Part shown: in pieces, positions 18,793 to 27,243 of the stretch
How positions within the stretch are numbered: position 1 is the first letter of the stretch
Layout: every line of letters begins with the position of its first letter
NCBI RefSeq assembly: GCF_000519185.1
Contig: NZ_JAFA01000036.1
Span: 20,457-84,456, forward strand
Origin: Paraburkholderia nodosa DSM 21604
GTDB lineage: Bacteria > Pseudomonadota > Gammaproteobacteria > Burkholderiales > Burkholderiaceae
DNA: 64,000 bases
Direction: 5' to 3'
The notes under the pieces: model-generated
What the model was told of the DNA's origin: nothing
The model's database searches: none
What the model saw: the letters and a program-made list of their open reading frames with translations, nothing else
Position numbers and translations under genes: made by a program

Positions 18793-20046
18793 TTATCGAC
18801 GCGCTCCCTCACGATATGAAGGAATCCGATCTTTCTCCATCTCGTAGGCTTTAGCCTGGGTCTTCAAGCCGGCCTGCGCATACAGGGCGGCCAGCCGTTC
18901 GAGCAGCGAGCGGCGCTGATGCTCGCAACCGAACCGTTCGCACAGCGTTTTCGCCTCGGTCCACGTGCGTGCTGCCTCGGCCGTCTTATGCGCACCCAGC
19001 AGGGCCACGCCGAGCTTCTCCAGTGCGGCGACGCTCGCGTGCGGGAACATCAGCTTGTCCGCACCGCGGCTCGCGAGCTCGAAATATTCGGCCGCGCGCG
19101 CGGGCTGTTTCAGGCGCAGGCAAGCTTCCCCAGACGCCAAGAGCATATTGAGCGTCACGCCCAGGTTGCCGCTGTCCGCCGCGGCATCGAGCGCATGTGC
19201 ATACCAGCGGCTCGCATCGGCGTGCTGGCCGCTGCGCGTCGCGACATCGCCGATTCCACCCAGCGCCAGCGCCTGCCCGAGCGGGTCGCGCTGCTCACGA
19301 TGCCAGCCATACAGCAGGCGATATTTCTCCAGCGCCTGGTCGAGCCGCCCGTGCATGAGATCGAGCGCGGCCAGTTGCATTGCCGCCTGCATCCGCTCAG
19401 CCGGCGGGCGGGCCGCGTCGTTCATTGCGCCCACCAGGACATCGGCGCTCTTTTCCGGCGAGAAGTCGAGGTCGAGCAGGAGCACGTGTTGCGCTTTCGC
19501 GCGCTGCTCTTGCGGCAGCAGGAAGCGCCGAGAACTATCGTCGCGAACGCAGAAGCGGTGGCCCTCCATCCACGCCTCGAAGCCATCGAGCGCAAGCAGC
19601 GGCAACACCGTCTCGCGATAACCGGCGGCGTCCGCGAGCGTCGATGGCATGAGCCCCCAGACGATATCGACGCCATCCGCAACCAGCGTGCGCACATGCT
19701 CGATCGCCGCTCTTAGCCGCCGGGCGGGGGGCTGCCCCGGATCGGTGCAAAGCAACGGGAGCTCGGCCCATGGCGTCACGCCCTCTTGCGCGCGCACCTG
19801 GTTCTCGGCGGCGATCTGCGCGGCGAGCGATGCCATGCACTGCTGCATAAAGCGGCCCGACGCGTCGCATTCGAACGGGAACAACAGGTAGACGCGCCGC
19901 GTGTCGCGCCGATCGCGTTCCTGCAGCATCCTGAACGCGAGCACGACGTCGAGATCGGTTGCGCCGAGCACGAGTGTCGGATAGTCGGGCTGCTCGATGA
20001 ACGCGCCCAGCGCAGCATCCTTGGCGGCAAATTCGCGCTGCATCAC
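18793..20046 (-). CDS. TPR-containing protein of the VgrG-Rhs module
   Basis: About 417 residues. The first half (about residues 1-200) is a globular domain of no recognised family, with an LVLGATDLDVVLAF-like strand and an FPFECDASGRFMQQ segment. The second half is alpha-helical and made of tetratricopeptide repeats, including ALALGGIGDVATRSGQH and ALDLMHGRLDQALEKYRL-like units. It has no signal peptide. It lies between the OB-fold protein gene and rhs, abutting rhs directly, so a role as loading adaptor or chaperone for the Rhs effector is inferred. No DUF1795 (EagR) chaperone gene is present nearby, so this protein may fill that place. The start is either GTG 20046 or ATG 20043. Confidence 0.75.
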   Translation of the reverse strand: MMQREFAAKDAALGAFIEQPDYPTLVLGATDLDVVLAFRMLQERDRRDTRRVYLLFPFECDASGRFMQQCMASLAAQIAAENQVRAQEGVTPWAELPLLCTDPGQPPARRLRAAIEHVRTLVADGVDIVWGLMPSTLADAAGYRETVLPLLALDGFEAWMEGHRFCVRDDSSRRFLLPQEQRAKAQHVLLLDLDFSPEKSADVLVGAMNDAARPPAERMQAAMQLAALDLMHGRLDQALEKYRLLYGWHREQRDPLGQALALGGIGDVATRSGQHADASRWYAHALDAAADSGNLGVTLNMLLASGEACLRLKQPARAAEYFELASRGADKLMFPHASVAALEKLGVALLGAHKTAEAARTWTEAKTLCERFGCEHQRRSLLERLAALYAQAGLKTQAKAYEMEKDRIPSYREGARR

Positions 20047-20062
20047 CCGGTGCTCTCGTGCG

Positions 20063-20758
20063 TCAGTTCAGCCGAATGCAGCGGCTGCGCACCACCGTAT
20101 CGGCCGCGGTGCGGATATCGACGCCGCCTCGGCCCGCCTCCAGCTCCAGTGTGTGTGCGCGCAGGCTGAGCTTGCCCGCGGCCTCCAGGTTGACGTTCGG
20201 GCTCATCAGGCGCACCACCGGCCCCGCGCTCGAAGCGAGAATCTGCACGAGCGGTTTGCCGTGTGCATCGTCGATCTGCACGCATTCGTCGGGCGCGAGC
20301 TTCACGATCTGGCTCGTGTGCGTGTCGGCGGCCCCGGTTGCGCCATGCATATCAGGCGCCTCGGTGATGCCCGCTTCGGCCCCTGCGGCGCCTGCCGACA
20401 GAATCCCCGTGACAAGCGGCTCTGGCCAGTTCACCGGCTGCTCGACGAGTACGCGATCGCCCCTGCGCGGCCGATGCCCGTGCAGGCATTGCAGCCAGTA
20501 CTCCACGGCCTCGCCCTGGGCAGAGTGCCAGCGCACCCGCACCCGACCGGGGCTGTCCGGATGATGAGTGTCGGTCACCTCGGCTGCGAGCAGCCCCTCC
20601 ATGGCGGGCGCTCGCGCGGGCGCTGCCGGACCTGGCGCCGTGCCCGCATCGAAAAGGGCGCACAGCTTCGCGCGTGTGGCGTCGTCGATGGTGTCGGGAT
20701 CGATGTATGTGGCTTGCATTGCCATCGCTTCATCGGTCTGATCTGCGTGAGCGTCCAT
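20063..20758 (-). CDS. VgrG-like OB-fold (gp5/DUF6484-like) accessory protein
   Basis: A 231-residue protein whose centre resembles the gp5 OB domain of VgrG: GRVRVRWHS, then RGDRVLVEQ and PLVTGIL. This is followed by short beta-strand repeats (KLSLRAHTLELEAG). DUF6484-type proteins found beside vgrG genes have this layout. It lies 26 bases downstream of vgrG and ahead of the TPR and rhs genes. It may cap or extend the VgrG spike for Rhs loading, which is inferred. A GGAGAGG RBS precedes the ATG. Confidence 0.7.
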   Translation of the reverse strand: MDAHADQTDEAMAMQATYIDPDTIDDATRAKLCALFDAGTAPGPAAPARAPAMEGLLAAEVTDTHHPDSPGRVRVRWHSAQGEAVEYWLQCLHGHRPRRGDRVLVEQPVNWPEPLVTGILSAGAAGAEAGITEAPDMHGATGAADTHTSQIVKLAPDECVQIDDAHGKPLVQILASSAGPVVRLMSPNVNLEAAGKLSLRAHTLELEAGRGGVDIRTAADTVVRSRCIRLN

Positions 20759-20784
20759 ATAATCCTCTCCATTCCCCTATGCGA

Positions 20785-23028
20785 CTAGTTGATATGGGCG
20801 ATCGTCCCCTGAATCGTGATCCCTGACGCGTCGAGCTGGATGCTCGCGCCGTCCGTCGAGATGACGATCTTCTTCGCGTTGATGTTGACCTGCTTGACGT
20901 CCTGATCGCCTACGTTGACTGTGGGGGCCGAGATGTCCACGTTGGTCGTGCCATAGACTTCCGTAAAAGGAGTGCCGGTGATGACGACGCCCTTGCCTGT
21001 CCCGGTGACCGCCACGCCCCGGCCCTTGCCATCACCCGTGATGCCGACACCCCCGTCGTTCCCGATCACGTCGACGCCGAGCTTGCTGCCCGTGATGCCG
21101 ACGCCGCCGTCGCCGGTGATGCCCACACCCTGCTTTTTGCCGTACAGGAGAACCGCAGTTGCCGCCGTCACGCTGTAGTCGCCCACGGCCACATCGACGA
21201 TTCGCGACCCGGCGGCCACCGCATGCGTACTGGTCTGTTCGACTTGCACGGTATGCGTCCCGTTTGCCACGGTGAAGCTGTGATTGCCATTGGTGACCGT
21301 ATGCGAGCTATCGCCCTTCACCGTGACGCTATGGCTTCCGCCTACGCTGGTGGTCTCGTTGCCGCCGATCTGCGCGACCCGATGCTGCCCGATGTTGACG
21401 GTCTCGTTCTGCCCGACACTCCTCTGCCGGTTGTTCCTCACCTGCATCGTTTCATCGTTCCCGACCGTGTGCATGTGGTCGTGCCCCACGGAAAGCGAAT
21501 GGTCGAGTTCTGTCTGAGCGTCAAAATTGCGCTCCGCATGCATCCACAATTGCTCCGAGCCCTTGCGGTCTTCGAAGCGCAGCGCATTCGCATGCTCGGG
21601 CGTACCGCCCGGCGTCGAACGCGAGAGCAACCCGCTTTGCGTCGCGCTCACGGGCAGACTCCAGGGCGGCATGCTCGCGGCGTTGTAGACGCGTCCGGTC
21701 ACGATCGGATAATCGGGGTCGCCATTCAGGAAGTCGACGATCACCTCGTCGCCGATGCGCGGAATCTGCACGCCGCCGAATCCGCCGCCCGCCCAGGGGC
21801 TCGACACGCGGACCCAGCACGATGAGTCCTGGTCGCGCCGGCCGTAACGGTCCCAGTGGAACTGCAGCTTCACGCGGCCATAGCGGTCGGTCCAGATCTC
21901 CTCACCTGGCGGTCCGACCACGACCGCCGTCTGCGGGCCGTTGGTGTGCGGCACCGGCGTCGTGCGCGGCGTGCGGTACGGCAAATTGTCGGGCTGGGCG
22001 AGCAGGTCGGCCTCGTGCAGCACGGGCTCGTTGCCGGTGTGGCTTGCGTATGGATTCTCCTGGAAGCGGTACGTGCAATGCACGATCAGGTACTTGCGGT
22101 TCTGGTCGGCGCGCGGGCAGCGTTCCAGCTCGAAAAGGTACCCCGGCGCGCACGCGCGTACGTCGGTATGCGCCTGTGCGCGGTCGTAGGTACCCTGCAG
22201 CTCTTCCAGGCGCACGCGATTGCGTTGGGCGCCGTGCGCGTCGTCGTGATAGCCACCCGGCCATTCGTACACCGAATAATCGTCGTGATCGTGGCCGCGC
22301 GGCTCGGCGCGCTGCACGCCCAGGTCAGCGTGCGGCTTCGTATAGTCGTAGTCGCTCGCCTCGCGCCGGCCCGCGCTCACCTCCTGTACCGGCTGCCAGC
22401 TGTCGATGTGCTCCTCGTCGGCAATCGCGGCGCGGTCGCGGCCGATATACGGAATCGTCGCGTAGCCGGGCAGATCGCGGTGCGAAGCCATTGCGTCACA
22501 CAGCACCAGTGTGTGCGTCCCGGCCTCATGGCGGAAAAAGTAATAGATGCCCTCCGCCTCCATGAGCCGCGAGACGAAGTCGAGATCGCTCTCGTTGTAC
22601 TGCACGCAGTACTCGCGCGGCGCATAGGTTTCGGTCAGCCGGCTCTCTATCGGGAAACCATAGGGCGAGAGCACCTGCTGCATGATTTGCGGTACGCTTT
22701 TTTCCTGGAAGATGCGGCAGTCGGCGCTGCGGCTCGCGAGCCAGAGCCACGGTCGCACGATCAGTTCGTACGCGTAGTAACGCTCGGCATGGCGCCCGAC
22801 CAACGAGGCGCGCGAAACGATCCCGTTCAGGTAGCGCTCCCCGCCCCCGGCCAGTTCGACGCGCACGGTCACCGCCTTGCCGAGCAGTTCGCGCAGCGAC
22901 ACGTTGTGACTCGCGGCAAGCGCCTCGATGCGCCACTCGAACGGACGCCCGAGCGCCTCTTCGCCGTTCAGGCGGTAGAACTTGAGATCGTCGCCTAACG
23001 GACTTTCGAGGGTGAAGATGCGCGCCAC
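20785..23028 (-). CDS. vgrG: T6SS spike protein VgrG (TssI)
   Basis: A 747-residue VgrG. It has a gp27-like N-terminal half, then the gp5 OB region with EIWTDRYGRVKLQFHWD and the CWVRVSSPWAG motif. A long beta-helix of HTVxxN-type repeats follows (for example VGHDHMHTVGNDETMQV), then a glycine-rich stretch in which GVGITG recurs at about 21135-20967, and a final beta-strand needle. It forms the puncturing tip on the Hcp tube. The start is GTG, with GGAGG about 8 bases upstream, three bases after the tssG stop. It heads the cargo module that ends with rhs and its immunity gene. Confidence 0.95.
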   Translation of the reverse strand: MARIFTLESPLGDDLKFYRLNGEEALGRPFEWRIEALAASHNVSLRELLGKAVTVRVELAGGGERYLNGIVSRASLVGRHAERYYAYELIVRPWLWLASRSADCRIFQEKSVPQIMQQVLSPYGFPIESRLTETYAPREYCVQYNESDLDFVSRLMEAEGIYYFFRHEAGTHTLVLCDAMASHRDLPGYATIPYIGRDRAAIADEEHIDSWQPVQEVSAGRREASDYDYTKPHADLGVQRAEPRGHDHDDYSVYEWPGGYHDDAHGAQRNRVRLEELQGTYDRAQAHTDVRACAPGYLFELERCPRADQNRKYLIVHCTYRFQENPYASHTGNEPVLHEADLLAQPDNLPYRTPRTTPVPHTNGPQTAVVVGPPGEEIWTDRYGRVKLQFHWDRYGRRDQDSSCWVRVSSPWAGGGFGGVQIPRIGDEVIVDFLNGDPDYPIVTGRVYNAASMPPWSLPVSATQSGLLSRSTPGGTPEHANALRFEDRKGSEQLWMHAERNFDAQTELDHSLSVGHDHMHTVGNDETMQVRNNRQRSVGQNETVNIGQHRVAQIGGNETTSVGGSHSVTVKGDSSHTVTNGNHSFTVANGTHTVQVEQTSTHAVAAGSRIVDVAVGDYSVTAATAVLLYGKKQGVGITGDGGVGITGSKLGVDVIGNDGGVGITGDGKGRGVAVTGTGKGVVITGTPFTEVYGTTNVDISAPTVNVGDQDVKQVNINAKKIVISTDGASIQLDASGITIQGTIAHIN

Positions 23029-23031
23029 GCG

Positions 23032-24147
23032 TCAGCCTCCTTGTGCACGCGCAACCAGATCGACCACGAGGTCGCGCGCGGGTTCACGGCTCAGGCGCCG
23101 CCCGAGCCAGGTCGACAAACCGAGCCTGCCCGCACCGCCGGGCGCTGCGCACGGCACCTCGGACGCGGCCAGTTCGAGTTGCAGGTCCCAGCCGAACTCG
23201 GCGCCGATGTACTCGCGCACCCAATGCACGAGCCGGGCGGAGTCTGCACCACCGGGCAGGAAAGCCTGGTAGCGCGCGAGCGGCAGCGGCCCCAGCACGA
23301 TGCGAAAGTTGCCCTGCGCGTCGCGCACCGCACGCCCGAGCAGCGCGCCCTCGCCGAGCGCCGCGCCCGCTGCGCGCTGGCGCGCGACTTGTCCGCCACC
23401 GCGCCGTGGGCCTCGCACCGCGCCGATCGCGCCGCGCTGACGCTCGCCGAGCGCGATCCAGCGCACGACATGTTCGACGATGCGCACCCGCACGCCGAAG
23501 TCGTGGCGCAGTATTTGCGCGAGCCCTTCGGGGTTGCGCGTCTGGCGCACCCAGTGACCCGCCTGAAAGGACTTCGCGTGGCGCCCCGGCGCGTCTCGAG
23601 CATGCAACGGCGGCGCGGCGTTGCGCGCGCCGGCGAGGCCGATGAGGCTCGCAACATAGCGGTCGAAACGCGACTCGCCGGGCCGGTCGAGGCCGACCAC
23701 CGGCTGCGCGTCGGCCCAGGCGCGATAGAGCAGCACGATCAGCCGATGGTGGAACAGGTCGGCGAACGCGGCCATCGAGTGGTCGCCGAAGCTGTGGACG
23801 CGCTCGTACGCATACTCCGTCACGTGCTGCGGCAGCGGACCGTTCGGCCCGAACAGCCCGAAGCCGTATATATGCACGCGCGGCGGTCCGTCCGGCGCGT
23901 GTCCGTTTTCTTCGCCATCGACGGCGGCCACCATCGAAGGCGCAAACGACAGCGACGGCGTCTGCCCGAGCCGCACTGGCTCGCCCGCAGGATGCTGCGC
24001 CTCGCCGAGCGGCGCTTCGCCGCCTGCCAGCGCGTCGATCCAGCGCAGCAGATGAAACAGGTCATGCTCGTGCGGCGCGGCCCGTAGCTGCCGCCAGAAC
24101 ATCTGGTACCGGTCCTGGCCGGCGGGAATCGGCGCTTGTTGGCTCAT
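23032..24147 (-). CDS. tssG: T6SS baseplate protein TssG
   Basis: A 371-residue TssG (ImpH/VasB). Family marks include the N-terminal YQMFWRQLR and DLFHLLRWID segments, VRLGQTPSLSFAPS, the YGFGLFGPNGPLPQHVTEY motif, FHHRLIVLLYRAW, and a late LPLARYQAFLPGG. TssG joins TssF, TssE and TssK in the cytosolic baseplate wedge. It lies directly after tssF and just before vgrG. Length is normal for the family. Confidence 0.94.
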   Translation of the reverse strand: MSQQAPIPAGQDRYQMFWRQLRAAPHEHDLFHLLRWIDALAGGEAPLGEAQHPAGEPVRLGQTPSLSFAPSMVAAVDGEENGHAPDGPPRVHIYGFGLFGPNGPLPQHVTEYAYERVHSFGDHSMAAFADLFHHRLIVLLYRAWADAQPVVGLDRPGESRFDRYVASLIGLAGARNAAPPLHARDAPGRHAKSFQAGHWVRQTRNPEGLAQILRHDFGVRVRIVEHVVRWIALGERQRGAIGAVRGPRRGGGQVARQRAAGAALGEGALLGRAVRDAQGNFRIVLGPLPLARYQAFLPGGADSARLVHWVREYIGAEFGWDLQLELAASEVPCAAPGGAGRLGLSTWLGRRLSREPARDLVVDLVARAQGG

Positions 24148-24170
24148 GTTCCGTAATCCTTATTATCGAT

Positions 24171-26078
24171 TCATACCGCCGGTCTGCGGCCGATCCGCGC
24201 GGGCCATTCGGCGATCTCGCCGCGTTGCGCCGAGTACAGCGCGAATTCGACGAACGCATTGATCGACGCATGCCGCGCGAAGAACTGCTCGAGCGCCGCG
24301 CCGAGCGCGTAGGGACTGTCGCCTGCGAACGAATGGTCGTCGACGGTCATCTCCACGCGCACCCCACGGCCATATACGAGCGGCCCAGGCACCGGCAGTC
24401 GTCTGAACACCGGCCTGCACGCGAGGCCCCGAATGCCGCGAATGCGCTGCGCGAGCGGCGCATTCGCGGGATCGGCGTAGATCTCCAGTTGCTCGCGCAG
24501 CCGCTGCGCGCCGGCCTCGTCCTCGATATCGGCGAGCGGCTGATAGTTGAGCCCCAGATGCGCGATGAGCCGCCACGTCGCGTCGTCGTGAGCAAGCGGC
24601 GGGCGCGGTGGCGAAGGACCCCGCACGATGCGCACGCGGCTCACGGGCGCGGAGATCCTCAGCGTGAGATCGCCGACGCTGCCAGTCGCAAGATGCAGCG
24701 GCAGGTCGCGGTTCGTGCAAAGAGTGTCGGCCGATAGCAGCGCGATACGCTCGTCGAACGGTGCGCGTCGACGATCGACGAGCGAAACGTAGACATCGGA
24801 GCCCGCATGGTTCGAGCGCGTGCCGCTGCGCCGCGCTTGCGTGCCGACGAGCCGCGCCTCGCGCCGCGAGCTGAACCAGGCGCCGGTTTCCTGCGCGTCG
24901 TCGGCGGCGGGCGATGTGTAGAGCGGCAGGAAATCGCAGTCGCCGTCGGCGCCAGCGCGATGGCCGATCACGCGCTTCACGGCGAATACCTCGTAGTCCA
25001 GCGCGCGCGTGCGGTCGACCATCAGCCGGTACTCGCTCGCGCCTGGCGTTACCGGGACGCGCTCCGTGCGCTTCGGGAACAGGTTGATCGCGGGTGTGCA
25101 ATCGAGCGCAAGGTGCATCGCGTCGATGCTGCGTTCGAGATCGGCGTCTTCGCCGTCCAGCAGCACGAAGAGGTCGACGCTCTCGCTGCTCGCGTTGGCC
25201 AGTGCGCTGCGCAGACCGTGCACGCTGAAAAAGAGGTTGCGCGCGGCGAACGCGAAATGCTCGCGCAGGATCCGGTAGCCTTCGAAGCTGCGCGCGCCGG
25301 GCGGAAAGAGCGCCTGCTCCGCATCGAATCCTTCGTGCACGACGCATTGCGGTCCCAGCGCGCCGAGCCACTTGCCCTCGTTGCCCTCGCGCAGCGCGAC
25401 ACCGAGCGTGCGCGCGCAGACGAGTTCGAGCAAACGCATCGCCTGACGATCCGGCCCACTGAGGAAGAACGTCAACTGGTCGAGCGGCAACTGGCTCAGC
25501 CGCGCCCCGCCCCGCGCATTCAGCGCGATGCGCAAGGCCCGCAGCGGCCCGGCGCCCCGGCGCGCGCCGCCGCCCCCGCCGCTACCCGTTCCACGTGGCA
25601 TGCCGGGAAGCGGCGGCACGCCCGCGGGTGCGGGCGCGAGTTCGACCTCGCGCAGCGAGAGCGGCCACAGCGTGACTGGCTGCGCGGTGCGGAATTCGCA
25701 GACCGTCGCAGTGCCGGCCGCAGCCGCCATCAGACTGGTCCCTGCCGGCACGGTGAAGCCCTGGCTCAGCGAGCCTTGTGCGGAATCGGCCTGGAACTGG
25801 ACGATCGCCATCGCCGGCGTGGGCGCGAGATGATCCGGGTACACCACGTCGAGCAGCCGCTCGGAGAAGCGCGGAAATTCCGCGTCCATTTTCAATTGCA
25901 CGCGCGCAGTGAGAAAGCAGAAGCCCTCCAGCAGCCGTTCGACGAATGGGTCCGCCACGTCGATGCCGTGCATGCCGAGGCCGCCCGCAACCTTCGGATA
26001 CTGGCGCGCGAACTCCGCGCCGGATTCGCGTAACCAGGCAAGTTCACGGTTGTAGTAGTCGAGAAAGCGTGCATCCAT
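24171..26078 (-). CDS. tssF: T6SS baseplate protein TssF
   Basis: A 635-residue TssF (ImpG/VasA). It opens with the family signature FLDYYNRELAWLRESGAEFA and KVAGGLGMHG, then VERLLEGFCFLTARVQLKMD. The later regions on residues 300-600 match the domain, including the VYVSLVDRR and RDLPLHLATG segments and FVEFALYSAQRGEIAEWP at the end. It is the largest baseplate wedge component. It starts 15 bases after the tssE stop with an AAGGAA RBS. Confidence 0.95.
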   Translation of the reverse strand: MDARFLDYYNRELAWLRESGAEFARQYPKVAGGLGMHGIDVADPFVERLLEGFCFLTARVQLKMDAEFPRFSERLLDVVYPDHLAPTPAMAIVQFQADSAQGSLSQGFTVPAGTSLMAAAAGTATVCEFRTAQPVTLWPLSLREVELAPAPAGVPPLPGMPRGTGSGGGGGARRGAGPLRALRIALNARGGARLSQLPLDQLTFFLSGPDRQAMRLLELVCARTLGVALREGNEGKWLGALGPQCVVHEGFDAEQALFPPGARSFEGYRILREHFAFAARNLFFSVHGLRSALANASSESVDLFVLLDGEDADLERSIDAMHLALDCTPAINLFPKRTERVPVTPGASEYRLMVDRTRALDYEVFAVKRVIGHRAGADGDCDFLPLYTSPAADDAQETGAWFSSRREARLVGTQARRSGTRSNHAGSDVYVSLVDRRRAPFDERIALLSADTLCTNRDLPLHLATGSVGDLTLRISAPVSRVRIVRGPSPPRPPLAHDDATWRLIAHLGLNYQPLADIEDEAGAQRLREQLEIYADPANAPLAQRIRGIRGLACRPVFRRLPVPGPLVYGRGVRVEMTVDDHSFAGDSPYALGAALEQFFARHASINAFVEFALYSAQRGEIAEWPARIGRRPAV

Positions 26079-26092
26079 AGGGCAGCGTTTCC

Positions 26093-26659
26093 TTAGCGTC
26101 GCGGGCGGGCGTCGTCAGTCGCGGCTTGCGCGGCACCGCCCAGCGGCCGCAGCAGCGCGACGCCGGAATCCAGGTCCAGCTCCGTGTGCACCAGCATGGC
26201 AAGCGGCGGATCGCAACAGGCGAGGCGCCCAGAAATCTCGAAGGTCAGCACGTTGTGCCGCCTTGCGCGCGGCGCGTCGCTCACGCAGCGCACCTCGACA
26301 CTGCCGCCTTGCAGGCGCGGTTCGAAGCACACGATCGCCTCTCGCAGCGCGTTTTCCAGATATTGCGTATCGATGCCGGAGAGCGGCGTGCCCGCCAGGG
26401 CGGGTACGCCGAAGTTGAGCACCGAGCGGGCGGCTTCGGCATAGAGGCGCGCGGTGCGCTCGTCGAGCGCGCAGGCCGTGTTGAGCAGCCACGAGAGATC
26501 GCGCAGCACCGCGTCGAGCAGCGCGTCGGCGTGAGCGGCGCCGCGTGGCGGCGCGCCTTCCCTCAGACGGTCGAACAACATGGGCGTCGCCGCGCGTATG
26601 CGTGCGGCGCTGTCCGCTGGCGCTCGCGAAGGGTCCAGACGATAGGAGGCACTCGGCAT
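26093..26659 (-). CDS. tssE: T6SS baseplate protein TssE (gp25-like)
   Basis: A 188-residue gp25-like protein. Visible are a DLSWLLNT segment, SVLNFGVPALAGTPLSG, a REAIVCFEPRL strand, and a beta-rich end (LTFEISGRL). The family's usual Glu-Pro-Arg (EPR) motif is present. TssE connects baseplate to sheath. It is a little longer than typical because of N- and C-terminal tails. It begins seven bases after hcp. Confidence 0.9.
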   Translation of the reverse strand: MPSASYRLDPSRAPADSAARIRAATPMLFDRLREGAPPRGAAHADALLDAVLRDLSWLLNTACALDERTARLYAEAARSVLNFGVPALAGTPLSGIDTQYLENALREAIVCFEPRLQGGSVEVRCVSDAPRARRHNVLTFEISGRLACCDPPLAMLVHTELDLDSGVALLRPLGGAAQAATDDARPRR

Positions 26660-26666
26660 GCGGGCC

Positions 26667-27158
26667 TCACATTTCGCTGTTCTTCTTGATGTCCCAGCCC
26701 ATCGTGACCTCGGGCCCCTTGCCGCCGTTCGCGTTCTGCTCCCAGTACTGCTTCTTCACGCGCGCGGCCTGGAAGCCGTATTGCATCAGGAGACGGTCGG
26801 TGGCGTCGCTCGCATCGGCGCCCACCACGCGCGCCGCGGTGACGATCACCTCTTCGAGCGTGACCCGCGAAAACTCGATCTGCTCGCCCCCGGTCTTGCA
26901 CGACGATATCTCCACCTTCGAGAGATGCTTGCCGCTCGCGCAATGCTTGATGATCGCCGGCGTCGCCTTGTCCATGTAAGCCCTCACGACCAGGTCGTCG
27001 AAGTTCGCCTTGCCCGCGTTGCCGCCGCCGCCAGTCGCCATCGCCGCCGGCTGGGTCGCGCCCCAGGAAAACGACTGGATATCGCTCCAGCCGGTGTGCT
27101 GCTTGTCGGCGGATTCGCCGGTCGCGCCGTCCACCTTCATAAACATCGCCACGCCCAT
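26667..27158 (-). CDS. hcp: T6SS tube protein Hcp (TssD)
   Basis: A 163-residue Hcp1-type protein that forms hexameric rings stacking into the inner tube and is secreted with effectors. Marks include MFMKVDGATGESADK, the SFSWGATQP segment, ANFDDLVVRAYMDKATP, and the late YGFQAARVKKQYWEQ strand. A GGGAGAA RBS precedes the ATG. It lies between tssC and tssE. Confidence 0.96.
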   Translation of the reverse strand: MGVAMFMKVDGATGESADKQHTGWSDIQSFSWGATQPAAMATGGGGNAGKANFDDLVVRAYMDKATPAIIKHCASGKHLSKVEISSCKTGGEQIEFSRVTLEEVIVTAARVVGADASDATDRLLMQYGFQAARVKKQYWEQNANGGKGPEVTMGWDIKKNSEM

Positions 27159-27243
27159 TGCGGTTCTCCCGTCTGCCTGCCTGTTTGCCTGTCCAGACCG
27201 GCTGCGAATCGCGCCGCCGGGTTCATTTGATCAGTCATCCTGT

